Assembly: GCF_000327385.1 (NCBI RefSeq)
Contig: NW_008708898.1
Span: 244,934-308,933 of the forward strand
From: Lottia gigantea
Taxonomy: Eukaryota; Mollusca; Gastropoda; Lottiidae
Length of the DNA stretch: 64,000 nt
Direction of reading: 5' to 3'
Shown one piece after another: positions 49,741-61,936 of the stretch (position 1 is its first letter; the number at the start of each line of letters is the position of its first letter). A program made the translations under genes and the position numbers. Under the pieces are notes generated by a model. That model was not told the DNA's origin. It searched no databases and was given only the letters and a program-made list of their open reading frames with translations.

Positions 49741-50725
49741 TGTAAAACTGTGATATTATATTTCTTTGTAATTGTGATATTGTGATATTATAATTCTTTG
49801 TTATTGTGCTATTATAATTCTGTGATACTATGCTATTATAATTCTGCAACACTGTAATACTATGATATTAAAATTCTTTAATACTATGATATTATAATTT
49901 TGTGATACTGTGATATTATAATTCTGTGATGTTGTGATAGTGTGATATTACAATTCTGTAATACGGTGATACTTTGATATGATAATTCTGTGATCCTATG
50001 ATATTATAATTCTGTGTTAGATGTGATCCTATGATATTATAATTCTGTTATATTGTGATATTATAATTCTGTGTTATTGTGATACTATGATATTATAATT
50101 CTGTGATACTATGATACTATGATTCTGTTATATTGTGATATTGTGATTCCGTGATACTGTGATGTTGTGATATTATAATTCTGTGTTATTGTGATATTGT
50201 GTTAGTGTGATACTGTGATATTGTGATATTGTGATACTGTGATTCTGTGATATTGTGATACCGTGATATTATAATTATGTGATACTGTGATATTGTAATT
50301 CTGTGTTATTGTCATACTGTGATATTGTAATTCTGTGTTATTGTGATACTGTGATATTATAATTCTGTGATGTTATGATTCTGTGATATTGTGATACTGT
50401 GATTTCGTGATGTTGTGACACTGTGATAATATAATTCTGTGTTATTGTGATATTATAATTCTGTGATACTGTGATACTGTGATAATATAATTCTGTGTTA
50501 TTGTGATATTATAATTCTGTGATACTGTGATACTGTGATACTGTGATACTGTGATATTGTGATATTGTGATTCTGTGATACTGTGTTATTATAATTCTGT
50601 GATACTGTGATACTGTGTTATTATAATTCTGTGATACTGTGATACTGTGATACTGTGATATTATAATTCTGTGTTATTATAATTCTGTGATAGTGTGATA
50701 TTATAATACTGTGATATTATGTATA
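49741..50725. repeat. Minisatellite of TGTGATACTG / TGTGATATTATAATTC words
   Basis: About 1 kb built from two interleaved short units, TGTGATACTG (10 bp, often tandem) and GTGATATTATAATTC (15 bp), in variable order. It is a higher-order, slippage-type array and has no coding potential. Confidence 0.9.
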
Positions 50726-51070
50726 AATGCCTGTAAAGATGTCTTTTCAGATCTCTGTTACATTTTTGTAAAATTGATATCTGAATTTTTTGGTAAACTT
50801 AGCGTTTGTAGCATTTGTTATGTCTGTAACATTGCTGTACAATCAAACCTGTGCCATTTTGGTAAAATGTCTGTAGCATTCTGTAGCATTTATGTATATT
50901 GTCTGTAGCATTTTTGTGTAATTTCTGTAGCATTTTTGTGTAATGTCTGTAGCATTTTGTGTATTGTATGTAGCATTTATTTGTAACATATTGTGTGATT
51001 TGTACAATATATGTGTGTGTATTTTTGTACAAAAAATGCGTAAAATGTTGTATAAAAGTCTGTAGTATTT
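50726..51070. repeat. Minisatellite of TGTCTGTAGCATTTTTGTGTAA words
   Basis: About eight diverged units of TGTCTGTAGCATT plus TTTGTGTAA follow directly on the previous array. The direct contact of two unrelated short arrays is notable. Confidence 0.75.
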
Positions 51071-54000
51071 TACACATGTCTGAAACATCTTGATCAAATA
51101 TAAGTCTGATACTCTCACAATTGACAAAGCTGGACGTTTCCCCTTAGTTTACACTCCAAGCCGTATTGAAACAATCAAAGTATCCATTTGTCAATGAGTT
51201 GTCATGACTAGAACTGGTCGTCGTGTCATTCATGCAGTGAAGAATGAAATTGGATTTTTTTTCTTGCCCTGTATTATTGGCACTGTGTTTTACCGGATGT
51301 AATAATATTGCTTCTCATCACATATAACGGGTTTCCATTCGAATCGTCCCGGGTTCAATATCAACCAAGAAAATTACTTTTGTTTAGAGAGTGATCATGA
51401 AATGCTCTCGTTTTCTTCATTACATTTCTTGTGGGGTTTCTGCCTGTTTCAATATTTCTACTGCACCTCAAAGTAGACACGACATCCTGATCAATTCGCT
51501 TGCCATCAGTTGGGACACAGACTGCTGGATATTATATCGTTGCCATGGAAACCTGAACACACATATTATAGCGTGTTTCCAACTTACAAATTTGTCGTTA
51601 TTTGAAACTTATCGTCGTTTTTCAATAAAAGTGACCAAGATTCTTAAATTAGATATTTTCCATGAAGAATAAAGGACCGGAACAGAGTTGCTATCTTTGA
51701 TGGCGACATCATGTTGTTCTTTATTATATGTAACTTTAGACATTAGACTCTGTAATATGTAATATTACTACATGAAAGTATGTCTTGAACAGAATTTTAA
51801 AATCGATCCTTCTATACGTTAACGATTCTTTGGAGTGTTGGGGCGCGACTTATATCAAAAAAAAGAGATAAAGTCCTCTTTGTTTAGTTTTTAACATTTC
51901 GTAGAACTAAATTTTAGGTCAATCTCATCACTCTTTAAAAAACGATGTCGTCGTTGGATTCGTATGAAAACAGAGTAATTGAAATAAGACGATAGATAAT
52001 TTTCATCAAATGTTTGAAAATTGTTGTTCATTAACTATTATTCATTAATTTAAAGAGACAAATCCCTTAACTTACATTGTGATGAAAATGTGTGCTTAAA
52101 AAATTCATTCATTCATTCATTCATTCTTTCTTTCGATCTTTTGAGCTTAGAAATGACAAATATCGTATATGTATTGGTTTTTATTAACGTGAAAGGAATA
52201 TTGTAAGAGAGTAAAATGGTTTGTAAAATTAAAATCTTGAGGTTGAGGACTCTTCCATATACTTGAAACCTTCAAGAGAATTGACTATGTAATAACTAAT
52301 TCAAATTTTTGTTATCAAAATGTTTCTGCAGTCACGACACGTATAGTGTTTTTCTGGTTGTGAGATAGAGATTGGATAGTTTTGTGCAAAGTGAAACTGA
52401 AATAGATTGTTAAGTCCTTCGGCCCCAATCTGTCCCAGATTAGGCTAAGGAAGATGGGAAACACAAACACGTCTTGTAATGTGTAATTGGGCTACGACCG
52501 TATCTCCAACTGGCAACTATAATACAGCATCTAAACCTTCAGATTAGAAAGAAAGTGTTCTGTAAACCAGAGTGCTCCTGTTCTTGAAATGTAACCACGG
52601 AACTTCTCGTTTGGAGAAAATGCCCAGCTCGATGAGTTACCAGTTTCAATGGCTCCAGCAATTTTGATAATGCACAATAAACGATAATAATCACATAACA
52701 AGCCAGCAAATATAATTAATATTCCTTACATTTCGTGTAAATCGGCTTGGTTTCTGAAAAAAGAGAATCATTTGCTCTATAGTATATTCTAATATTTTTA
52801 GTATTATAGGACATAAAAGGCCAGTTTTAATTTCTATTAATTCAATTCTATATAACAATGTAACTTTATATTTATCAGTTAAGTGCATTAAAGGCCAACA
52901 CACAGAATTCATGTTCGTGGTTTTAGATTGGGATCATAACAGCTTTCAAGTTGCGAGTATGCTTTAATTCATTAGGTATTTACGTTTAAAATTACTTTCT
53001 ACGATGAACAAAGCGATGACTTTTGAGAAAGGGACAACAGTGCAGGTTTCCAGAAAATAATATCAAAACTATTTTGTCACACACTCTGCCACTGGGCAAC
53101 AATATATGTATCTGTTTTTGGTGAATCCACACCGATAGTAAAGTTATCTTTATATATGGACAGCGATACGAAAGTAATACAGGGCAGTAGACAAATATCT
53201 TTCCAAATATCAAGCAATAACTGCTATTGCGGACAAGCCATTATCAAAATTTCCCTGTAACGGGAAGCCAAGTCAATTTTCATAGCTTCGTTTCAAGGGT
53301 TTATTCCGGTCTTATAATTTGGACAGAACATCCCGATTCTACTTATTACACTACATGATTGTATTTAACCATAATGGAAATAACTATTTCACAAATCAAG
53401 GCACTTAGATCGGACAAGTTCTTGAGGGGAAAAACTTAATGCAGTCTTTGTGAAGATATATTTGTCAAATTTTCTATAATTCATAGAACCATTAAAATAA
53501 CAAATTTTGTCTTGTACTGTGATGTAAGAAGACGTTCTATCGTGGAATTATATCAAATTATTTTCTTTTTTTACTTGAAAACTTGCATGGTTTCTTTTCG
53601 AGTTACTTCTCTTAACGAAATTTTTATTTACTCATCTACTTTGATGAGCGGTGTCAGTACTGGTTTTCACAAGCTCCTATTCATATGAAGGCTTGGTTTG
53701 TCGTTCACTGTCAACAGAAAGCAAGTTACGGAGGGCGAGTTGGGGGCATTTACCACCCTAGATAAATAGTTTGCACCCCCAATTGTACCAAAACTATATT
53801 TTTAACCATTTTTACCTGTTATCACAGACATGCCATACTGGTTGACATGGGTATTTGATGTAAATAAATCATCAATTCAGGGTGGTTTTGATGCGAAAAT
53901 ATGGGGTAGCCTTTAAAAAACAAATTATGGAGAAGGCAAAAAGTAAAATTTTACAGGACAGATTCAACAACTTTGCTTATATGACCTACTCAAATTCGGG

Positions 54001-54440
54001 AATTGCCCAAGTTCGAAAGTCGTAGCTTTGAATACTGTAGTACATGTATTCAATCATATACTTTGATCAAACTTTCGTACAAGTGGGGATTGTTTTAATA
54101 AATCTGGTTCGATGAACTAACTTGATGGCATGTTTAAAATAGAAGATGAGCCATAAATTGTCAAGAATCTTCAAATGTGGTTTATTGATAGAGGACAGTG
54201 TATCGGATGCAATAAGAAGGACGTTAAGATACGCTTAAAAGAATCGTTTTATAGATTTTCATTAATTCTCTTATATTGGACGTAACATTTTCAACTTGTT
54301 CAATTTGTCTTCACATTGGCACGATTTCCAATAGATTATCGGATTCAAAAATATGGGATGGTTTCCATAATCCGTAAACATTTTGTCTATTAAATTATTA
54401 TTCCGTCAAATAGTTTGTAGAATATTTTATGTTGCATTCA
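51071..54440. other. Gene-poor region between minisatellites
   Basis: Mostly unique AT-rich DNA. It contains an ATTC microsatellite (52106-52133). At about 52051, the words TTTAAAGAGACAAATCCCTT-AACTTACATT match a similar stretch near 2878 (ATTAAAGAGGCCAATCCCTT-GACTTATACATT), perhaps a decayed shared repeat. No gene is supported. Confidence 0.45.
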
Positions 54441-55290
54441 AGTTTGATATGTAGACTAGCCGCAGGGAGCATGTAACTGTTAAATATGTAGATTAGCCAG
54501 AAAGCATTTAACTGTTAAATATGTAGATTAGCCAGAAAGCATGTAACTGTTAAATATGTATATTAGCCAGAGAGCTTGGAACTGTTAAAAATGTTTATTA
54601 GTCAGAGAGAGTATGCAACAGTCTAATATGTAGATTAACCAGGAGGCATGCAAGAGTTAAATATGTTGTTTCAGCCAGAGAGCATGGAAATGTTTAATAT
54701 GTTGATTAGCCAGAAAGCATGCAACAGTTAAATATTTAGATTAGCCAGATAACATGGAACTGTTTAATATGTAGATTAGCCAGAGGTCATGTAACAGTTT
54801 TAAATGTGGATTGACCAGAGAGCATGGAACTGTTAAAAATGTTGATTAGCCAGAGAGCATGGAACAGTGTAATATGTAGATTAGCCAGAAGCATACAACA
54901 GTTTAATATTTAGATTAGCCAGAGGCATGCAACAGTTTCATATGTAGATTAGCCAGAGAATATGCAACAGTTTAATATGTAGATTAGCCAGAAGCATACA
55001 ACAGTTTAATATTAAGATTAGCCAGAGGCATGCAACAGTTTAATATTTAGATTAGCCAGAAGCATACAACAGTTTCATATGTAGATTAGCCAGAGAATAT
55101 GCAACAGTTTAATATGTAGATTAGCCAGAGAATATGCAACAGTTTAATATGTAGATTAGCCAGAAGCATGCAACAGTTTAATATTTAGATTAGCCAGAAG
55201 CATACAACAGTTTAATATTTAGATTAGCCAGAAGCATACAACAGTTTAATATGTAGATTAGCCAGAGAGCATGCATTAGTATAATATGAA
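54441..55290. repeat. 35-bp minisatellite
   Basis: About 24 units of AATATGTAGATTAGCCAGAG plus AGCATGCAACAGTTT. Units on the left vary more (AACTGTTA ends), while those at 54885-55260 are more uniform, with two alternating sub-types (GAAGCATACAACAG and GAGAATATGCAACAG). This points to local homogenisation in the right half. Confidence 0.9.
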
Positions 55291-57467
55291 GATAAGCCAA
55301 TGGTAAAGTCCTATGTGATAGTTACTGTGGTGGATCCAAAAAGCAATAAGTAAATTCTGTTCTTTTCTGGAATAGTTAACATGCCTATTTGTGGTTTGTT
55401 CAATTCTTTTGTATTTATATGAGTTTTGTTTTGTTCTAGTTACACTTTCGGGTTTTAAGCAAAGTTTTCTTTAAATTCTCGAACGTGGGATGTATTATTA
55501 CTGTTTCTCTAAGACATTGACATGTAATGTAGTCATAAAATATAATGACATCCCCAACACGAAACACTGACAATATTAATATATACTAAAAATCATTTCA
55601 CTTTCGTTGGCTTTCAATTAACATCAGTAACTGGAGTAGCTGATTCTTTTAAATGTAATTCTCAGATAGAGAAACGAAAGAGAGTAATATCTCTGATTAA
55701 TGGCAGATGCTATCTCGGTGAATAACACTTTCGACACATGGTTTTTGTCCTTCCACTTCATCCTGACTGATCCAAGATACTCCACTTTTTCCTCATAGAC
55801 AAATACAATAGTTACACATGCCATATCCACTTAAATGAATTTTTTCGGCTATTGGACTATGTCGTTTATGGTTTAAAATTTGAAAAGGATGTTCTCCACT
55901 TTTCAAATATTAACTTAGCAATTGAAGAAGATTCGTTTAGGAAGAATTGCAAATACCACAACCTTTGGGTGAATTCACAAAAATTTTGCTGTCAAGGCAG
56001 ATTAAAAAAATATCATCTTTCTTCTGTCGTAATAGCCTGGCATTGTGAAGTTGAGCAAAATTGAAATAAAGGCTAATAATCCTGGCCGAGTAGAAGAAAA
56101 CGGTTGTTATTTTGGCCGAGTAGAAAAAGGATACGGCCTATGCAGGATTAACAGAAGTCTGTCAAGATAAAAATTTTAAAAGACCGATATTCTGATTTGG
56201 AATATAACAAAAACATTTATTTTGACAGAAGAGAAAATATTGTTGCTGACCAATTAGCTTTTCTCTCTGCGCAAGTTTACAGATCCACATCATTCATCAT
56301 ACATGAATTGTTGAAGGGTACTTCTCTGATATTTCTCTCTATTTTTGACTCCAGTTAGCACAAAGTATTAAGCATAGGTTACTTCCCTTGAGATGCAAAC
56401 AATTATTCAAGTGTGTAGAATCACATGACATATTAATTTTGTGTTTTCTTCATTGCGAGCTCCGGGTAAATTGTAGTTGTGGCGCATCTGCATGTTTTGC
56501 GCGAAAAATGAAGCAAACTTTTGATGTTTCTATACAAATATTTAAATCAAACACCAATTAGAATTTTTTTCATTCGAAATTTTTTTTACTTACTGATTCA
56601 AAGCCCATCTTTAATTAGCATGTAACAACTTAACTCTCAAATACGCTTTAGCCTTTTTTAATGTAATCTAGTAGTCAACATATTCCGTCTATAATAAACA
56701 TTATAAATGAATTGGGGTTTTACATCCTGCTTTTCATCTTATGTTTGTAGATTTATTGTTCCCCGTCCGAATTTATAATGTCAGTTCAACTGACAGGGAT
56801 AGAAATCCAAAGGACACTGTGCTGCGTATTACTGGTAGCGCCACCCGGTTAAAATAAACAAAAACTCTGTAGTGTTTATAGAGGTAGGCATGAAACATTA
56901 ACATTGGCGCACAGATAGTAGTTGTTTTAAAATAGGGTAATAATGCATATCTATGTAAAGAGTCTAATGATCACACTTGAAATAATAAGAGCATTAAAAA
57001 AAGTAATTTAAAAATATGAAGATTGACAAAGCAAGATAAGAATTCATCGTTTGTAATAAATGATGGATTTTCAAGAAAAAAATCCAAGGATGTATTTGAA
57101 ATACGGTCATGAGCCGATTATAAATTAAATTATCAGGCAACCGTCTCCATTATCAGCATTGATCCCAGTAAACCGAGGTTAATTTACTCGCGGACTTCAT
57201 CCTGATATGGGACATCTGCCCTCATCAACTCGCAATTGTAGTGCGCGTGTCCAGTGTGTCCCATGGTCGAAAATGGTACTAATTAGCGAGAAGAGGATAT
57301 AACGGAAGCAAGTCAATGACAGCTGGAAGCTTCCGTTACGAAGGCTTGTAAGAGAGATAGTTGTGACAGTCCTGTATAGATGCTCCACTCATTTTACTAT
57401 TAACCATTCATAGCAGACGTTCTATAGGACAGTTGGTAGCAGCCGACAAAACTTCTACACGGAAACA
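55291..57467. other. 5' flank of the NOL4-family gene
   Basis: No gene is supported. The last 300 bases (57180-57467) are less AT-rich and contain CpG words (GTGCGCGTGTCC), and probably hold promoter and 5' UTR. Confidence 0.5.
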
Positions 57468-57767
57468 ATGTCGTCGTCTGCTAGAAATGAAGAATCGTCT
57501 GCCTGTATTTCGGAAGCCGATAAATTGGAAATGTTTGAAACATTTCAAAGTTGGGCCATCAAAAATTATGGGGACAGTGGCAAGACTAAAACTGTGACAA
57601 GAAAAAAGTATGATCGAATTACTAATATCTTATCTGGAGAGGAACAATCGACATCCGAAAATTCTAAATTCAGGTTTTGGGTGAAAGCCAAAGGATTTCG
57701 ACTAAGTTGTGAAATTGAGAAGGAGGATGAACCGGAGCCATTCCTTGAAGTACCCAGTAAAACAACG
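57468..57767 (+). CDS. NOL4: NOL4-family protein, first coding exon (partial gene)
   Basis: The ATG at 57468 opens exactly 100 codons to an ACG|gtaagg donor (phase 0). After a Ser/Glu-rich start, the exon reads FQSWAIKNYGDSGKTKTVTR and KKYDRITNILSGEEQ, then NSKFRFWVKAKGF and VPSKTT. Vertebrate NOL4 has nearly the same run (YGDSGKTKTVTRKKYERI, KFKFWVKSKGF, VPVKTTDG) and its first exon ends at the same place. NOL4 and NOL4L are nuclear proteins with poorly known function, expressed in brain and testis in vertebrates. The next family exon (VVEDFFDIIYSMHVE in vertebrates) was not found in the remaining 6.2 kb, so it must lie beyond the window. NOL4 and NOL4L cannot be told apart here; an invertebrate pro-orthologue is most likely. 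Confidence 0.9.
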
Positions 57768-58329
57768 GTAAGGATTTTTTTTAACGATTTTGTATGTAAT
57801 TTGTGTTAAACGACATTGGATGAGAGGGAAATTGATTGCTTTAATGAATACAGGTAGATAATTATGGTAATCGCCTTTATTAACAAAATCAATCTTATAA
57901 ATCACAGTTAGAATCAAACATCGTGTCAGCTCTAGGGTCCATCCTCATATGAGCCCATTGACCTTTAGGCTCGCAGTTAAAGCCAATTTCTAGTTGCAAT
58001 TGAAATATATATGGTTCTTTCAAAGTATGGATTCATTACGGTATGGGTAAACTTTCCCGTGGATCAACAGTTCTATGCCTGGGTAGGATGTATATTGGGC
58101 AAGGTAAATGTTTGTGAGGAAAATCGTCCTTGGTTTTATCTTTAACTTAATATGGAAGTTACATTTTTGTTTGCAAATGTCAATGTATTCTGGTGGTGAG
58201 ATACACATATTGCAATCTTTGACACTTGACCAAATTTACCATCTCTTAAATGGACAGATTTTCCATTTCTTTTTAGCAATCGTAATTTAGTCCCAGAAAC
58301 AGGGATTGTTTAGTTAAGCTATTCAGTAA

Positions 58330-58540
58330 TAGTCTTCAAATCCAAAAGTGTCCAGAATTATCCGCCTTTGAAAGTTAAAAAGACAACACGTATTTTCTCG
58401 AGACTTGGCCATATAGAAATAGAAAGTGAAATTCCTAGTTTGATATGTTTTTGAATGTTATGTGTGATTTTCGTACATTTCTTGTACTTCTGAAGACTAC
58501 TTACATACATTGAAGACCTAAATCAACCTTCAAAAATGGT
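58330..58540 (+). repeat. Dispersed repeat, copy 2
   Basis: Matches 629-830 in block order and orientation (GTCTTCAAATCC, CCGCCTTTGAAAGTTAAAA, GACAACACGT, CCTAGTTTGATATG). It is diverged and not coding. Confidence 0.5.
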
Positions 58541-58904
58541 GAATCTGTTCTTTTAAACGGTCGCTCGTCAGTGTGCGTTTCAAAATTAAAATTAAGAGAA
58601 TGGAAAATTTATAAATCATTGGAAGAATTTTGGAAAAAAAGAAAACAAATGGACACAGTGAGAAACAAAGAAAAGAACAGTAATTTACTTATGGCGAAAA
58701 GAATAAAACATTATTACCACTATCATTATAAATAATAACACTGTAAGTCGATTTAGTTTAAAATACAGTTCACTGTCACATACCTTAGCTACTGAATATA
58801 TGTTACAAAATCAGAAGCTATTGCTCCGATTGTTGTTTTTCTGTTCTGTAAATCAGATACTAACTCCGCTTGTTTGTTTTTCTGTTGAACAGATCATTTA
58901 TTAG

Positions 58905-59290
58905 CTTAGAATGGGGTTTTCTGTTCCATGATACACACGAAGTTTTCTCTTAAGTAAATCATAAACTAGCTCAGAATTGGGTTGTCTGTTTCATGTTATA
59001 GGTTTTCTCTTAAGTAAATCATTTACTAGCTCAGAATTGGGTTTTCTGTTTCATGTTATAGGTTTTCTCTTAAGTAAATCATTTACTAGCTCAGAATTGG
59101 GTTTTCTGTTCAATAATATAGGTTTTCTCTTAAGTAAATCATTTACTAGCCCAGAATTGGGTTTTCTGTTCAATAATATAGGTTTTCTCTTCAGTATATA
59201 ATAAACTAGCTCAAAATTGGGTTTTCTATCCCATAATACAGGTTTTCTCTTCAGTAAATTATTTACTTATTGCTCAGAATGAGGTTTGCT
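58905..59290. repeat. 60-bp minisatellite
   Basis: About six units of GGGTTTTCTGTTTCATGTTA plus TAGGTTTTCTCTTAAGTAAA plus TCATTTACTAGCTCAGAATT. The central four are nearly identical. Because 60 is divisible by three, one frame stays open for 74 codons by chance. Confidence 0.9.
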
Positions 59291-61801
59291 GTTTTTTGTA
59301 ACTAGTTCAAGTTGATTATGTTTAGTTAAACCCTGTTATATTATACAAAACTTTCCGATATGATTTGTGATTACTCACCAAGTTCAGCTCTCTGTACCAT
59401 AAAACAGCGACTTATATAAGGGTTATTCAGTGTTGAAATACTGACCGGGTACAATTTTCCGTATTTTTAACGTAATTACCTTTACAGCGTATAGTATAGA
59501 TATTATTATTTCTTCATTATATGGCACAGAAGGCCTGTGGTTCGCTTAAAGTATTGGTATTGATCAACAAATTTTCTTTTAATGGCAAGTCTGTCCTCGA
59601 CCCTCAAATTTGTAGCCAAGAAAATCAGAAGTTTATGGTCGTTTCCATATAAAAGCTGAAGAAGTTTTAGCGTGATTAATGAGCAATGGTCTTGGGACCT
59701 TACAGCCACGCATCATAAAACAGGAGCTCGAAACTAAAGGCCCTGTCACACAAAGATGTTCTCCAGCGTATTCGGCATCCGAAGCTGGCTAAATTGTTAT
59801 GCTGTAACAGGTAAATAGATGTCTTGTTGCAGTAGAGCAACAGTGGAAAAGCGATATATTCCACATCCCATTATTTTCTATGTAAAAGTAGGATATTATG
59901 GTTACCCTTATCACACATGTTGAAAACATGACATGCTCAATCCCAATACTGCTTTAATCTGCTAATGTGTGTCAATGTAAATCGTATTTCCGCTATTTTA
60001 AATCTCTCTTAGTTGCATTTAGAGCATACTGGATGTGATACATTTCATCACCGGAAATATGAAAATCTGTGTGAACTTTCTTGACCAATTTCTTGATCGA
60101 GCACATACAGTAATTGTCATTCTTATAACAACTATTAACATTTTAAAAAGATAAATAATACTCTGTTTTCAACCCGTGCAGTAACAAAATATGTTCTATA
60201 TTTGTCGAGTGTAATGACTAATGAAGCTGTACATTTGCCCCGTACGTAGTCATTAATGACTAATAATGTTGTATATTTGTATATTCGAATCTAAGGATCA
60301 ATAAAACTGTAAATTTGCCACGTGCAATAGCAAATAATTTGTCCCATATGATAACAAAAAATAAGCTCTTCAACATAAATTACAAATATTTTTGTCTTAT
60401 CCGATATAATAACAAAAATGTTGTTTAAGTTTTGTTCCGTTCAATAGCAATTCGTGTATCTATCTGGAATTGAAGTTAATAACATGATTTGTTTACAATA
60501 AATTCCCATTTTAGTTTTTTCTTTAATGTTATAAACATGACACATAAAAGAAGGATATTTGAATATTTTTACAGTAATATGAGACGGTGTCACGGGACTA
60601 TCCGCAAATCGGATATTAAAATTTAAAGTACGTCTCCTTGGGGGCTTGATCGTCTGTCAAAATCATGGCTTAGTTAAAAGCGCTTATCAATGGTTAGTTT
60701 GGTTGACAGCGTTCTCCAGAGAGACGAAAACCAGCACATGAAATCGAATTCACGCACGAAAAGCTTAACAGTATTATCTGATGGTTGTGTCGATATGGAG
60801 CGGGGCGATAGAAAGTGAAAATTGTAGTGAGAACGGCCTATTGATCCCGTCTTCAACATTCAACTTGCCTCTACAAATTCCAGAACCTGTCCTGTACACA
60901 CTTAATTCAATTAAATGATTTTCCTTCCCAAATGACGTTTTCAGTTATGGCTCTCAACAGGTTGGCGAACCAAAGATATCCGGTCGATTCTCTCTACAAC
61001 TTCAGTCTATTCCAATGTCTCGTATATAGGCCTCGCGACAATTTCTTATTTAAATGAAAGAAATGAAAAAATAAATGAATAACTAGTATCTAGAAATGAG
61101 TGTCACAACCATATTTAGGGGTAAATAGAAGAAAAGCAATATTGCTTGTACAATATCATGAGCAGTGTCTGAAAACATTTTATTTATTTATTTATTTATT
61201 TATAGGGTACATGTATACTTCCAAATCACTTTATTATGGGTTGTGGGGAAGGTCTCTATTTACGTCAAGGATTGTAACTTTGAGTGACACCCTTGATGCA
61301 TGCAATTGGTCAAAATATAAATGGTAGATACCTCTCTATGGAATGGAAATGCTGCAAACATCATATAACACAATTGATAAATACAAAGTTTCTATGCTAA
61401 CTTAATGTGTGTTTTATAATATTTTGACGACAAAACGGCTATAGAGAATTATATCATAAGATCACGGGCTGTAAGTTAAACCTCATTGATGGAGTTAAAA
61501 TGAATCCAACTTATCCGATTTTCCGCACCTCTTTAGCGACCTTTTTTTCGGTTTCATCAAAATCTAATTCAACCGTTAATGCTTTTCAAAATAATTTTCT
61601 AGCCTTAGTATGTGTGCATTAGTGGGCATTCTTAGCTTCCGTTTCTACCATTTCGATTTTTTGTTTCTGTTATTCCAAAACATCTATTTTATGAAATCGA
61701 AATCGTAATTATCCCTCAAATCAGAATCATTAACTACTACTAAAACTACTATGGATATCGTGAACGGATATACTCCTTTCTCTAATTATGTTTTACTATA
61801 G

Positions 61802-61936
61802 TTGACAGACCCTCAGAATGAACATATTCCAACAACTATATCCCTTTATAAGTTGAGTCGTATTGGAATTAGTGTAAATAATAAAAGAAATATTAGACGA
61901 CTATTTATCTTGAAAGAAAGAGATTTAAAGACGCAG
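61802..61936 (+). CDS. Candidate internal exon (45 codons, phase 0-0)
   Basis: A TTTTACTATAG acceptor precedes 135 open bases ending CAG|gtaaat. The reading is LTDPQNEHIPTTISLYKLSR, then IGISVNNKRNIRRLFILKER and DLKTQ. Its phase fits the NOL4-family first exon, so it could be an alternative exon of that gene. I recognise no domain and know of no counterpart in vertebrate NOL4, so chance remains possible. Confidence 0.3.

Noticed and set aside
51351-51366. GGGTTCAATATC resembling a tRNA/SINE B box
   Set aside because: No matching A box at the right distance and no cloverleaf could be drawn.
51391-51672. 93-codon plus-strand open frame
   Set aside because: No domain, signal peptide or repeat structure recognised; the length is within chance expectation for this region.
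54441-55290. CRISPR-like appearance of regularly spaced repeats
   Set aside because: Units are directly tandem without unique spacers and the DNA is eukaryotic; it is a minisatellite.
58977-59201. 74-codon open frame with internal 20-residue repeats
   Set aside because: It coincides exactly with the 60-bp minisatellite; 60 is a multiple of three, so the frame stays open without selection. No splice sites or homology.
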